A DNA stretch of 64,000 nt from Candidatus Methanomethylophilaceae archaeon (GTDB lineage Archaea; Thermoplasmatota; Thermoplasmata; Methanomassiliicoccales; Methanomethylophilaceae): positions 3,148-67,147 of the forward strand of contig JAEDGA010000003.1 of the NCBI GenBank assembly GCA_016297775.1. The letters run 5' to 3'. The stretch's first letter is position 1. Each line of letters starts with the position of its first letter. The notes under the pieces are model-generated. The model was not told the origin of the DNA. It did not search any database and was given only the letters and a program-made list of their open reading frames with translations. Of the stretch, positions 24,782 to 33,162 are shown piece by piece. Both the position numbers and the translations under genes were made by a program.

Positions 24782-24964
24782 CGTCTCAACTCCTAAAGAT
24801 TCGTCGCCTCTTGTTCTAGAGGACTTTGGTGATGGGGCTTGCGGGCCCCGTTACATGAATATGGAACGCGCGCGTCGTGTACGCGTGTTATAGTGACTCA
24901 ATAAGCAACGCTTATATATGGTTTATGGAATTGAACAATCGTCGGCCTCGCCGACGTGGGATGC
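24782..24964. promoter_or_regulatory. Divergent intergenic region with a strong TATA element and a GC-rich hairpin
   Basis: CTTATATATG (24910-24919) is the best TATA-like box and fits the plus-strand membrane gene. For the minus-strand RNase gene a weaker CTATAAC (24887-24893) would give a leader of about 80 bases that contains the hairpin GGGGC/GCCCC (24834-24849). No gene is seen in this stretch. Confidence 0.4.
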
Positions 24965-25864
24965 ATGAGCAAAAGCAAGAATAAGGCCTCGAGGAACGTA
25001 GGTTCCGCGGCCAAAGGTGCAATGGATGGAGCCGTAGGCATAGGCTCCAACGGCTTCTACGACTGCAAGTCCGGTATATTCATAGCGTCGGTGCTGGCCA
25101 TGACATTGTCATGGATCCCGCATCTGGGACTTATGGTCGCAGGACTCATAGGAGGAAGGAGGGCGGGATCCATGTCCCGCGGTCTGTTCGTCGGTCTCGT
25201 GAGCTCCGCGGCGGTATTATTCGTCGCTACGGTCATGAACATCGTGTTCGCCAAGATCTTCATGCCCGAATACCAAGGCGTCATCGACAGCATATCCGCG
25301 ATCTCCCCGCAGATCGTGTCCGCTATGATAGCCATCAACGAATATCTCACCGTCAATTTCGTCGCGGTGGATATCAGCGATGTCTCCATCCCGTTCGGCA
25401 AGTATGCGCTCCTGACGGCATTCGCCCTCATCGGAGGGGTCCTCGCCGATCAGGCAAGGAGGGAGGTCAGGATCATCGTCAGCCACGCGGAGGAAAGAGC
25501 CAGACCCAAAGCACCCCGTTCCACCAGGGCGCACATGGAGTCCCGTCCCATGGGATTCCGCACCTTCGAGGACCTCAACAAGGTCAACGTCAGTGTAGTC
25601 ACGCCCATCCAGGAACCGAAGGTACAGAAGCAGGCCCCCGTCCAGGAGGCCCCCAGGGTACAGCAGGTCGCACCGGCACCCGCCCCCGTGGCACCCACCA
25701 AGGTGGAGATCACCTCGACCACCGTCACCCCGTCCAACGTCGGAGCAACGCCCACCGAGTTCGGCACCGTGTCCGTCAAGGTACAGAAGCAGGACGTGAC
25801 CGAGGTACCCAAGGAGACCCAGAAGGAGAAACACACATCCTCTGACGATCTGGATTGGTTCTGA
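24965..25864 (+). CDS. Hypothetical membrane protein with a proline/valine/threonine-rich tail
   Basis: About 299 residues, not recognised. A short polar N terminus is followed by a hydrophobic segment (GIFIASVLAMTLSWIPHLGLMVAGLIGG), a second (GLFVGLVSSAAVLFVATVMNIVFA), an amphipathic middle with acidic and Ile-rich stretches, and a third hydrophobic segment (KYALLTAFALIGGVLADQA). The last 120 residues are cytosolic-looking and low in complexity: repeats of PVQEAP, PAPAPVAP and Thr/Val-rich runs, ending DDLDWF. The design of a membrane anchor plus a disordered tail could serve a scaffold role; no function is assigned. ATG 24965 is chosen over a GTG at 24956. It has its own promoter. Confidence 0.7.
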   Translation: MSKSKNKASRNVGSAAKGAMDGAVGIGSNGFYDCKSGIFIASVLAMTLSWIPHLGLMVAGLIGGRRAGSMSRGLFVGLVSSAAVLFVATVMNIVFAKIFMPEYQGVIDSISAISPQIVSAMIAINEYLTVNFVAVDISDVSIPFGKYALLTAFALIGGVLADQARREVRIIVSHAEERARPKAPRSTRAHMESRPMGFRTFEDLNKVNVSVVTPIQEPKVQKQAPVQEAPRVQQVAPAPAPVAPTKVEITSTTVTPSNVGATPTEFGTVSVKVQKQDVTEVPKETQKEKHTSSDDLDWF

Positions 25865-25898
25865 CCACATATCGGTACGTCTTTCCATCCCCCACACC

Positions 25899-25912
25899 TT
25901 TTTTATAATGAT
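25899..25912 (+). promoter_or_regulatory. TATA-like box of the TFS-PCNA operon
   Basis: A TTTTTTATAATG element ends at 25910, about 35-40 bases before the TFS ATG at 25944. The T-run at its start could also help end the upstream transcript. Confidence 0.45.
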
Positions 25913-25943
25913 AGTACATCGCCACGGATAGAGGACGATACCT

Positions 25944-26246
25944 ATGTTTTGCAAGGAATGTGGTTCGCTTATGTTCCCCGACAACGGGAAGTACGTTTGT
26001 AGGCAGTGCGGTGTATCCGACGATATCGGGGACACCGTCGAGAAGTTCAAGACCGAGCACGAGGAGAAGGTCACAACCGTATTCGACGAGAACTCTGCAG
26101 CGTACATGTCCAAGATGCGTATCATATGCCCCAAGTGCAGTCACACGGAGGCATTCTACGACATAAGGCAGACCCGTGCCGCCGATGAACCGGAGACTCA
26201 GTTCTACCGCTGTTGCAAGTGCAACCACCAGTGGAGAATCAACTGA
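25944..26246 (+). CDS. tfs: Transcription factor S (TFS, TFIIS-like)
   Basis: 100 residues with two zinc ribbons. The N-terminal one is FCKECGSLMFPDNGKYVCRQCG, the C-terminal one is CPKCSHTEAFYDIRQTRAADEPETQFYRCCKCNHQWR. The C-terminal ribbon carries the acidic RAADEPET loop (the DE hairpin) that reaches into RNA polymerase to trigger cleavage of backtracked RNA. Length is typical. The PCNA gene follows within about 15 bases, a neighbour pair seen in many archaea. Confidence 0.95.
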   Translation: MFCKECGSLMFPDNGKYVCRQCGVSDDIGDTVEKFKTEHEEKVTTVFDENSAAYMSKMRIICPKCSHTEAFYDIRQTRAADEPETQFYRCCKCNHQWRIN

Positions 26247-26261
26247 GGGAGTGTGGCCCGC

Positions 26262-26999
26262 ATGTTCAAGGCAGAGCTAAGGTCCGATGCACTGAAGGGC
26301 CTCATCAACGTGATCTCCACATTGATCGATGAGGTCAAGTTCACCATCTCTCCCGAAGGGATCAGTCTCAAGGCAGTGGATCCCGCACACGTCGCGATGG
26401 TCGAGGTCACCCTCTCCAAGGCCGCCTTCGAATCCTACCAGGCGGACGACACCGAGATCGGAGTGGACATCGACAAGGTGAAGGATGTCCTCAAACTCGC
26501 CAGCTCCGGCGACATCATCTCCATGGAGCAGGATGCGGAGCACGGAAGGCTCGTGTTCAAGGTCGGCAATGTCACCAGGCGCATGAACCTCGTCGACACC
26601 TCCAGTCTCGGAGATGTCAGGGTCCCTCCTCTCGAACTCGCGGCATCCATCGAAGTACCCGTAACCGACCTCCAGAAAGGAATCAAGGCATCCGAGTCCA
26701 TCTCTGACCACATCGCCCTCATCGCGGACTCGGAGAGGTTCGAACTCCACTGCGACGGTGACACGGATTCCGTGGACCTCGTCATGGAGGCATCCAACAC
26801 GGTGAAGATCGACGCGGACATGAAGGTCAGCAGCATGTTCCCGCTAGATTACTTCTCCAACCTCATCAAGGCCGTACCGTCGGACCTCAGGGTGAAGATC
26901 GAGCTCGACACCGATTACCCGGTCAGGATCGTCTTCGCATTGGCGGAGGGTAACGGGGTCGTCAAATACCTCCTTGCACCCAGGATCGAGAAGGAATGA
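26262..26999 (+). CDS. pcn: Sliding clamp PCNA
   Basis: 245 residues. PCNA forms a trimeric ring that tethers polymerases and repair enzymes to DNA. Family features are the N-terminal FKAELRSDALKGLINVISTLIDEVKFTISPEGISLKAVDPAHVAMVEV box (residues 2-49), EIGVDIDKVKDVLKLA, the central loop LAASIEVPVTDLQK and the C-terminal FALAEGNGVVKYLLAPR. ATG 26262 matches the family start; an in-frame GTG at 26253 would add three residues and lies too close to the GAGGGA ribosome site. It is in one operon with TFS; the transketolase gene follows by four bases. Confidence 0.96.
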   Translation: MFKAELRSDALKGLINVISTLIDEVKFTISPEGISLKAVDPAHVAMVEVTLSKAAFESYQADDTEIGVDIDKVKDVLKLASSGDIISMEQDAEHGRLVFKVGNVTRRMNLVDTSSLGDVRVPPLELAASIEVPVTDLQKGIKASESISDHIALIADSERFELHCDGDTDSVDLVMEASNTVKIDADMKVSSMFPLDYFSNLIKAVPSDLRVKIELDTDYPVRIVFALAEGNGVVKYLLAPRIEKE

Positions 27000-27003
27000 G
27001 AAC

Positions 27004-27828
27004 ATGGCCACGGAACTCTCCATAAAGCTTCAGAAGAAAGCCAACCTTCTCAGATATCACGTCATCGAGATGACCACGGCAGCAGGCTCCGGACACCCCG
27101 GAGGATCCCTCTCCGCCGCGGATCTCGTCGCTACACTCTATTTCGAGGTCATGAACCACGACCCCAAGAATCCCCAGTGGGCGGACAGGGACAGATTCGT
27201 CCTTTCCAAGGGACACGTGGCTCCCGTCCTCTATGCCGCACTCGCCGAGAGCGGTTACTTTCCGGTGGAGGATCTCCTTTCTCTGAGGAAGATCGGTTCC
27301 AAGCTCCAGGGGCATCCCGTAAGGGGAAAGGTGCCCGGAGTGGAGATGTCCACGGGATCCCTCGGACAGGGACTCAGCATGGCATGCGGTATCGCATTGG
27401 CCGGAAAGATGGATTCCAAGGATTATTGGACATACTGCCTTCTCGGAGACGGGGAGATGCAGAGCGGACAGAACTGGGAGGCAGCGATGTTCGCATCCCA
27501 GTACGGTCTCGGCAAGCTCATCGCATTCGTAGACCGCAACGGCCTCCAGATCGAGGGAGATACCGAGAAGGTCATGAGCATCGAACCTCTTGCGGACAAG
27601 TGGCTCTCCTTCGGATGGGATGTCTACGAGGTGGATGGTCACAACATCGACCACATCCTCGGAGCCATAAGCCAGGCCAAGACCACGGACTCCCCGTCCG
27701 TCATAATCATGCGTACCGTCAAGGGAAAGGGAGTTTCGTTCATGGAGAACAACGCAGGATTCCACGGACGCGCATGCAAACCCGAGGAGTACGAACGCGC
27801 CATCAAGGAACTGAAGGAGGTGCTCTGA
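27004..27828 (+). CDS. Transketolase, N-terminal subunit
   Basis: 274 residues. Archaeal and some bacterial transketolases are split into two proteins; this is the thiamine diphosphate and Mg2+ half. Visible motifs are GSGHPGGSLSAADL (about residues 28-41), SKGHVAPVLYAAL, GSLGQGLSMACGIAL and LLGDGEMQSGQNWEA, the last being the TPP-binding GDG..N signature. Together with the C-terminal half it exchanges two-carbon units between sugar phosphates. The ATG at 27004 follows the PCNA stop by four bases; a longer frame from 26974 would lie inside that gene. The stop overlaps the next ATG by one base. Confidence 0.95.
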   Translation: MATELSIKLQKKANLLRYHVIEMTTAAGSGHPGGSLSAADLVATLYFEVMNHDPKNPQWADRDRFVLSKGHVAPVLYAALAESGYFPVEDLLSLRKIGSKLQGHPVRGKVPGVEMSTGSLGQGLSMACGIALAGKMDSKDYWTYCLLGDGEMQSGQNWEAAMFASQYGLGKLIAFVDRNGLQIEGDTEKVMSIEPLADKWLSFGWDVYEVDGHNIDHILGAISQAKTTDSPSVIIMRTVKGKGVSFMENNAGFHGRACKPEEYERAIKELKEVL

Positions 27829-28778
27829 TGACCAAACTCGCACAGCGCAACTATTACGGCAAGGCATTGGCGAAGCTCGCCGAGACCAACCCCGATGTGG
27901 TGGTACTCGACGCAGATCTCGCCGGATCCACCAAGACCTCCGAATTCAGGAAGGTCGCACCCGAGAGATTCGTGGAGGTCGGAATCGCGGAGCAGGACAT
28001 GATAGGTGTCGCCGCAGGTCTCGCCGCTTCCGGAAAGACCGTCTTCGCATCCACGTTCGCCGTGTTCGCCAGCGGAAGGTGCTGGGAGCAGATCAGGCTC
28101 GCCATGGCATACCCCAGGCTCAATGTCAAGGTGGTATCCACCCACTGCGGTATCAGCGTGGGGCCCGACGGAGCATCCCACCAGGCGTTGGAGGATCTGG
28201 CCATCATGCGTGCGATCCCCAACATGACAGTCATCTCCCCCGCCGATGCCTACGAGGCATACGCGGCCACCCTCGCCATCGCGGATTACAACGGCCCGGT
28301 GTATATGAGGCTCGGACGCGCGGACATGCCCGTCATATTCGACGAGGATGTCAAGTTCGAGATCGGAAAGGCAAGGTTGCTCAGGTCCGGTTCGGATGTC
28401 ACCCTCATCGGAACCGGTCAGATGGTTTCGCTCTGTCTCGATGCCGCCGAGGCATTGGAGAAGGAAGGCATCTCCGCGGATGTGATCGACATGTCCACCA
28501 TCAAACCGCTGGATATCGACGCCATATACGAATCCGTCACCAAGACCGGATGCGTCGTCACCGCGGAGGAGCACAGCGTCATCGGAGGACTCGGTTCCGC
28601 AGTATCCGAGTTCCTTTCCGAGAACTTCCCCTGCCCGCTCACAAGGATCGGTACCCGCGACACCTTCGGTGAATCGGGAGAGCCGGACGAACTTTTCAAG
28701 AAATACGGTCTCACCGCCGAGGACATCATCGAAGCGGCGAAGAGATCCATTACAAAGAAGAAGGAGAGAGAACAATGA
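27828..28778 (+). CDS. Transketolase, C-terminal subunit
   Basis: 316 residues. It carries the pyrimidine-binding domain and the C-terminal domain of transketolase. The stretch [33 protein letters not shown] holds the catalytic glutamate (GIAEQ). [37 protein letters not shown] is typical. The start codon overlaps the last base of the N-terminal subunit stop (TGATG), so the two are translated together. Transaldolase follows with a four-base overlap, completing a non-oxidative pentose phosphate set that can make ribose-5-phosphate from glycolytic intermediates. Confidence 0.95.
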   Translation: MTKLAQRNYYGKALAKLAETNPDVVVLDADLAGSTKTSEFRKVAPERFVEVGIAEQDMIGVAAGLAASGKTVFASTFAVFASGRCWEQIRLAMAYPRLNVKVVSTHCGISVGPDGASHQALEDLAIMRAIPNMTVISPADAYEAYAATLAIADYNGPVYMRLGRADMPVIFDEDVKFEIGKARLLRSGSDVTLIGTGQMVSLCLDAAEALEKEGISADVIDMSTIKPLDIDAIYESVTKTGCVVTAEEHSVIGGLGSAVSEFLSENFPCPLTRIGTRDTFGESGEPDELFKKYGLTAEDIIEAAKRSITKKKEREQ

Positions 28779-29422
28779 AGATTTTCATCGACACTGCCAA
28801 CATCGAAAGGATCAAGGAGATCAACGACTGGGGAATCCTGGACGGAGTCACCACCAACCCCAGCCTCATCGCCAAGGAGGGCAAGGACCTCAAGACCATC
28901 GTCACCGAGATCAGCCAGATCGTCGACGGCCCCATCTCCGCCGAGGTCATGTCCATGGATGCTGAGGGAATGGTCGCGGAGGGTCTCGAACTCGCCAAGA
29001 TCCACCCCAACATCAACATCAAGCTCCCCATGTGCATCGAGTCCCTGAAGGCCACCAAGATCCTGTCCTCCAAGGGAATCAAGGTCAACGTCACCCTGAT
29101 CTTCTCCGCACAGCAGGCACTCCTTGCGGCAAAGGCCGGAGCGGCATTCGTATCTCCCTTCGTCGGAAGGCTCGACGACATCGGAATCGATGGTACCGCT
29201 CTCCTCAGCGAGATCTCCACCATCTTCAACAACTACGGTATCCAGACCGAGATCATCGCGGCATCCATCAGGAACCCGATCCACGTCTCCACCGCAGCAC
29301 TCGCAGGATGCGACATCGCTACCATCCCCTACGACGTCCTCAAGATGATGATCAGTCATCCCAAGACCACGGAAGGTATCAACAAGTTCATCGCAGACTA
29401 CGAGAAGTCGAAGAAGAACTGA
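28775..29422 (+). CDS. Transaldolase (TalC/fructose-6-phosphate aldolase subfamily)
   Basis: 215 residues, the short transaldolase type. It moves a dihydroxyacetone unit between sugar phosphates through a Schiff-base lysine, here in [15 protein letters not shown] at about residue 85. Other family boxes are [64 protein letters not shown] and [12 protein letters not shown]. Fructose-6-phosphate aldolase belongs to the same subfamily; the transketolase neighbours favour transaldolase. The ATG overlaps the transketolase stop by four bases. A geranylgeranyl reductase gene begins six bases after its stop. Confidence 0.93.
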   Translation: MKIFIDTANIERIKEINDWGILDGVTTNPSLIAKEGKDLKTIVTEISQIVDGPISAEVMSMDAEGMVAEGLELAKIHPNINIKLPMCIESLKATKILSSKGIKVNVTLIFSAQQALLAAKAGAAFVSPFVGRLDDIGIDGTALLSEISTIFNNYGIQTEIIAASIRNPIHVSTAALAGCDIATIPYDVLKMMISHPKTTEGINKFIADYEKSKKN

Positions 29423-29428
29423 GGTAAG

Positions 29429-30583
29429 ATGCCCGACATCGTAGTGGTCGGCGGCGGGCCGGCAGGGTCAACGTCAGCGACATTGTTGGCAGGCTCCCAT
29501 GACGTGACCGTCGTCGAGGACCATGAGAGGTCGGGTGTCCCCCTTCAATGTACGGGTCTGATCTCCCCCGAGGTCTTGGAACTCTCGGGGGTAAGACCCA
29601 CCATTTTCAATGAATTCAGTGTACTGAGGGCCCATTTCCCCGATGGCAGGACATTCTCCGTGGATTGCGGGGAGGTAAAGGCCATTCTCATAGATCGTTC
29701 CGAATTGGATCTGCTTTTGTCGGAGAAGGCCATGGATGCCGGTGCCGAGTATCTGATGTCCGAGCGTTGCAGGTCCTGCGACATAGGAAGGGATGGGGTC
29801 AAAATATCCCTGTCATCCGGCAAGGTGCTGGAGTCCCGGGCGGTCGTCGGTGCGGACGGGCACTCGTCCGTGGTGAGAGGTGCGATCGGATGCGAACCTC
29901 CGAGGATGACCATCCGCGGTATACAGCTGGATGTCAGACACAAATGCGACGATCAGGACACCATAGATGTATGGATGGGTTCGGATGTGGCCCCCGGATT
30001 CTTCGGATGGACCATACCTTACGGGGATCGTGTACGTGTGGGTCTCTGTACGGAATGGAAATACGGGGCACCGAACGAATATCTTCCCGCGTTGTTGAGG
30101 AAGGCCGGACTGGATGGGTGCGACGTTCTTGCGAAATCCTGCGGAAAGATCCCTCTGGGTCTTCAGGACAGGACATATTCGGACCGTACCTTGTTGATCG
30201 GGGATGCCGCATGCCAGGTCAAACCCGTATCCGGCGGAGGTCTGTACCCCATATTCAAATCGGCTCCGTGTCTGGCACATGTTCTGGACGATGCTCTGGA
30301 GAGGGACGATCTGTCCGCATCCCGTCTGTCCGAATATCAGAGGCTGTGGCGCAGAGAGGTCGGCAGGGAGCTGAAGAACGGCTTCCGTCTTAGAAGGATA
30401 TACAACAATCTGAGGGATGACGAGTTGAACAGGATAGGCAGTAAGGTGGACAGGGATTCGGTACGCAAAGCGATGTCATCCGCATCCATAGACCATCCAA
30501 GTTCCATGGTGCTGGGCCTCATGCGCAACATCCCTCTCGCCCTGGGTCTTATGCCCACGATACTGAAAGGGGTGATGAGATGA
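29429..30583 (+). CDS. Geranylgeranyl reductase family FAD protein (copy 1)
   Basis: 384 residues. The family saturates double bonds of geranylgeranyl chains in archaeal ether lipids with FAD. The dinucleotide fold opens IVVVGGGPAGSTSATLLA at the N terminus; the RSGVPLQCTGLISPEV box with the conserved cysteine follows. AVVGADGHSSVVRGAIG and the FAD box LLIGDAACQVKPVSGGGLYP lie later. A substrate-side stretch (MTIRGIQLDVRH, PGFFGWTIPYGDRVRVGLCTEW) is typical. It is the fourth gene of a run that began with transketolase and overlaps the next gene by four bases. A second copy is at 55.9 kb; division of labour between them is unknown. Confidence 0.88.
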   Translation: MPDIVVVGGGPAGSTSATLLAGSHDVTVVEDHERSGVPLQCTGLISPEVLELSGVRPTIFNEFSVLRAHFPDGRTFSVDCGEVKAILIDRSELDLLLSEKAMDAGAEYLMSERCRSCDIGRDGVKISLSSGKVLESRAVVGADGHSSVVRGAIGCEPPRMTIRGIQLDVRHKCDDQDTIDVWMGSDVAPGFFGWTIPYGDRVRVGLCTEWKYGAPNEYLPALLRKAGLDGCDVLAKSCGKIPLGLQDRTYSDRTLLIGDAACQVKPVSGGGLYPIFKSAPCLAHVLDDALERDDLSASRLSEYQRLWRREVGRELKNGFRLRRIYNNLRDDELNRIGSKVDRDSVRKAMSSASIDHPSSMVLGLMRNIPLALGLMPTILKGVMR

Positions 30584-31599
30584 GGATGGCAAGGATCCCC
30601 TCGTCGGATGCTCACGATACGATACCCAGACTCATGAGGATGGATGTGGTCAACCGTCATGCCAAGATCTCCAAGGACGGGGATTACAGACTGGTGCCCA
30701 TATTGGACGACGCGGTCGATACGATAATATCCATGGGTTTCGAGGTCACGGACGGGGAGGCACACTCCCGTGACAGGACGCCTCCACAGGTCAGGATCAG
30801 GAACGCCCTTTCCGATCTTCCGGAGGATGTGCTGTCGGAACTGCCGATGAAATGGGAATATGTCGGAGACATCGCCATAATCAAGCTGAGGCCTTCTGCG
30901 GATCCGTACAAGGCACGCATCGGAGATGTGTACGCGGAGGAGTTGGACATGGACACCATATGTGTGGATCGCAGCGGGGTGTCCGGGGAGTTCAGGCATC
31001 CCAGCATGGAACTCATCCACGGCAGCAAGACCGAATCCGTACGTCTCGAGAACGGTATACGTTACTGTTTCGACGTCACCAAGGTGATGTTCGCATCCGG
31101 TAACGTGGACGAACGCGAGAGGATGAAGAATCTGGACTGTACTGGCGAGACCGTCGTGGACATGTTCGCAGGCATAGGTTACTTCACACTGCCTCTGGCG
31201 AAGTTCTCGGGTGCCAAGAGAGTCATCGCATGCGAGAAGAATCCGGAATCATACGAGTTCCTGGTCAGAAACGTCACCTTGAATGAGGTGGATGGTATCG
31301 TGGAGCCGATGCTCGGGGACAACCGTAATATCCCCGGAAGGGCGTTCGCGGACCGTATCCTTATGGGGTATGTGCAGATAACGTCCGAATTCCTTCCGAA
31401 GGCGTTGGAGCTCATCAGACCCGGAGGCATCATCCACTACCATGACACATTCTACATCGACGAGTACATGGGTAGGATCGAAGCCATATTCACGGAACAC
31501 TGCGGGGATCGCAGGTTCAGGATAGAGGGCGTCAGAGAGGTCAAATCCTTCGCACCGAGTGTCTCCCACTATGTGGCGGACGTCCGCATATTGGATTAG
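30580..31599 (+). CDS. Taw2/Trm5-family tRNA modification enzyme
   Basis: 339 residues of the Trm5/Taw2 class I SAM-dependent family. The N-terminal D1/D2 part (to about 150) precedes the methyltransferase core: FDVTKVMFASGNVDERERM, then VVDMFAGIGYFTLPLAKFSGAKRVIACEKNP (motifs I and II). The motif IV position reads MGYVQITSEFLPKAL rather than the NPP of Trm5 methyltransferases. This GY form marks Taw2, which transfers the aminocarboxypropyl group of SAM to make yW-86 in tRNA-Phe position 37. The start overlaps the reductase stop by four bases. Taw1 and Taw3 are not in the window. The Taw2 call rests on that motif; a Trm5-like methyltransferase is the alternative. Confidence 0.82.
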   Translation: MRMARIPSSDAHDTIPRLMRMDVVNRHAKISKDGDYRLVPILDDAVDTIISMGFEVTDGEAHSRDRTPPQVRIRNALSDLPEDVLSELPMKWEYVGDIAIIKLRPSADPYKARIGDVYAEELDMDTICVDRSGVSGEFRHPSMELIHGSKTESVRLENGIRYCFDVTKVMFASGNVDERERMKNLDCTGETVVDMFAGIGYFTLPLAKFSGAKRVIACEKNPESYEFLVRNVTLNEVDGIVEPMLGDNRNIPGRAFADRILMGYVQITSEFLPKALELIRPGGIIHYHDTFYIDEYMGRIEAIFTEHCGDRRFRIEGVREVKSFAPSVSHYVADVRILD

Positions 31600-33092
31600 A
31601 CGGTCTCTCCGCATCCAGTGGCCGTGAGCAGGGTGGACATCTTGTGACGGTACTCGTCACCGGTCGAATCCGTGAGTTCCCTGATGAAAGGTACGAGGAA
31701 TTCCGCCAGATCCTTCTCCTCAGCCGTACTCTTCACCGAATCGGGATTGTCCATGAACGCCAACGCGAATCCTTTTGCGAGTGCGCGTGCGTGGTAGTTC
31801 CTCGGAGGGTTGTTGGTAAGTTCCTCGGACAGGAGAGCGGTCCCACCGACCTTCATCGCCTTGGCATAGGCATCCGCTAGCCTGGTTATATCCCCGGGAT
31901 GTCTGAATACAGGCAGGGCCTTGACCACGTCCTTGGATCTTTCCATCATGCGTGCATCCCTGAGCACCGATTGGAGGTTCTTCTTGGACACATCGCCAAG
32001 GGCATCTGCGGTCTCTGATGATGTGAAGCACTCGAGGATCTCCCTGTAGGATGCCTCCCATATCGAGGACAGTGCCTCCGACGCCCTGTCGGTCTGTACG
32101 ACTATTGAATCCTTGTACTGTGCCAGATAGGATCTGAGTGCGTCTATCTCGTCCGCGGAACCCTTGAGGGATGCAATGAATCCCGCAGAATCCGAACCGA
32201 AGTTATGATCCCCGATCACGAATGTGGATTCGTCACCATCCTTCAGTGCTCCGAGTCTCTCCTTCAACACGTTCCTGATGAGCTGTACGTCGGTGATCGC
32301 ACCGTTGGCATATCTCTGGAGCTGTTCACCCTCTATGACTTCCACTCCCGTCCCTCCGGACGAGTGGTAGTTGTGTTCGACGGTGACCTCGAAATCGTCC
32401 AATGGCTTCTCCGCTACCAGTCTGGATATGACATACTGCAGGGACGACACATCCTTGGCACAGTTCCTGCAAATCCTTATCCTGCGGTCGGCGGACTTCA
32501 CCTTTATGACCAGGGCGGCCTCGTTGGTGTGCTGGCACTCCAGTTCATCATCGGGGAATTCGTAGGGCGACTCCCAGAACGTGTCATAGAGATAGTCCTC
32601 GGGCATGTTGGGGAAGTTGGAACACACCAATTCATCGGTTATGGAATAGAGGAATAGTCCCTTCTTCTTGGCGAATGCGTTGTAGAGCAGGAGTCTGATC
32701 TTGGGGTCGTTGTAGTGCTGGCACCCTATCAGTTTGTCGTTTCCGACCGCACCTCTTTGGACGAACAGCACTTCCTCCCCGGCGAGTTTGGCGGTCGCCA
32801 TGTAGGGGACGCTTCCCGACGCATACAGGGACGCTGTGGCGGCGTATGCTTTGAAGATGTCGTCGCTTCCCTTACCGGCATATTTGGTGAGGGCCTCCGC
32901 GCTGTTCTTGTACTTGTCGAGCTTGCCTATCTTCTTGAAGGTCTTGTCGAATGCACATTTCCTGCAGTTGCCCGCACATTTGGGTCTGAGTATGGATGGA
33001 TCCTCCCAGAGATTCTTGGATCTCTCAAGGATGTCGTTCTCCAATCTCTTGTTCGTGCGCTTGACTCCTCTGAATCTCGCCCTGCGTCCCAT
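31596..33092 (-). CDS. Unknown cysteine-rich protein with probable metal sites
   Basis: 498 residues, not recognised. The basic N terminus (MGRRARFRGVKRTNKR) is followed by a CX3CX2C cluster (C39, C43, C46 in KCAGNCRKC). Two CQH motifs (C124-H126 and C186-H188), C157, and a CX2C pair (C208, C211 in RICRNC) make at least eight probable metal ligands in the first 211 residues. The last 290 residues have no cysteine motif and are helical and acidic, with VTVEHNYHSSGGTGVEV and EELTNNPPRNYHARALAKG. No transmembrane segments. The CX3CX2C spacing is that of radical SAM enzymes, but no SAM-barrel boxes (GGE, for example) were found. It is divergent from the RNase III gene and shares its promoter element. 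Probably an Fe-S or zinc protein acting on nucleic acid; function open. Confidence 0.7.
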   Translation of the reverse strand: MGRRARFRGVKRTNKRLENDILERSKNLWEDPSILRPKCAGNCRKCAFDKTFKKIGKLDKYKNSAEALTKYAGKGSDDIFKAYAATASLYASGSVPYMATAKLAGEEVLFVQRGAVGNDKLIGCQHYNDPKIRLLLYNAFAKKKGLFLYSITDELVCSNFPNMPEDYLYDTFWESPYEFPDDELECQHTNEAALVIKVKSADRRIRICRNCAKDVSSLQYVISRLVAEKPLDDFEVTVEHNYHSSGGTGVEVIEGEQLQRYANGAITDVQLIRNVLKERLGALKDGDESTFVIGDHNFGSDSAGFIASLKGSADEIDALRSYLAQYKDSIVVQTDRASEALSSIWEASYREILECFTSSETADALGDVSKKNLQSVLRDARMMERSKDVVKALPVFRHPGDITRLADAYAKAMKVGGTALLSEELTNNPPRNYHARALAKGFALAFMDNPDSVKSTAEEKDLAEFLVPFIRELTDSTGDEYRHKMSTLLTATGCGETV

Positions 33093-33113
33093 GGATACTT
33101 GATATTTCAGTGC

Positions 33114-33121
33114 CTATATAG
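33114..33121. promoter_or_regulatory. Shared palindromic TATA box between the Cys-rich gene and rnc
   Basis: CTATATAG is its own reverse complement. Its centre is 25 bases from the minus-strand ATG at 33092, predicting a leaderless mRNA. It is about 45 bases from the plus-strand ATG at 33163, predicting a leader of about 20 bases with ribosome site AGGGTGAT (33148-33155). One element may serve both directions. Confidence 0.5.
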
Positions 33122-33162
33122 TAATGCGCAATTCCTAATACTCTGCAGGGTGATTACGGGAC

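Noticed and set aside
27177..27827. Upstream extension of the transketolase C-subunit frame
   Set aside because: The extension lies out of frame inside the N-subunit gene; the family start is ATG 27828, overlapping the previous stop by one base.
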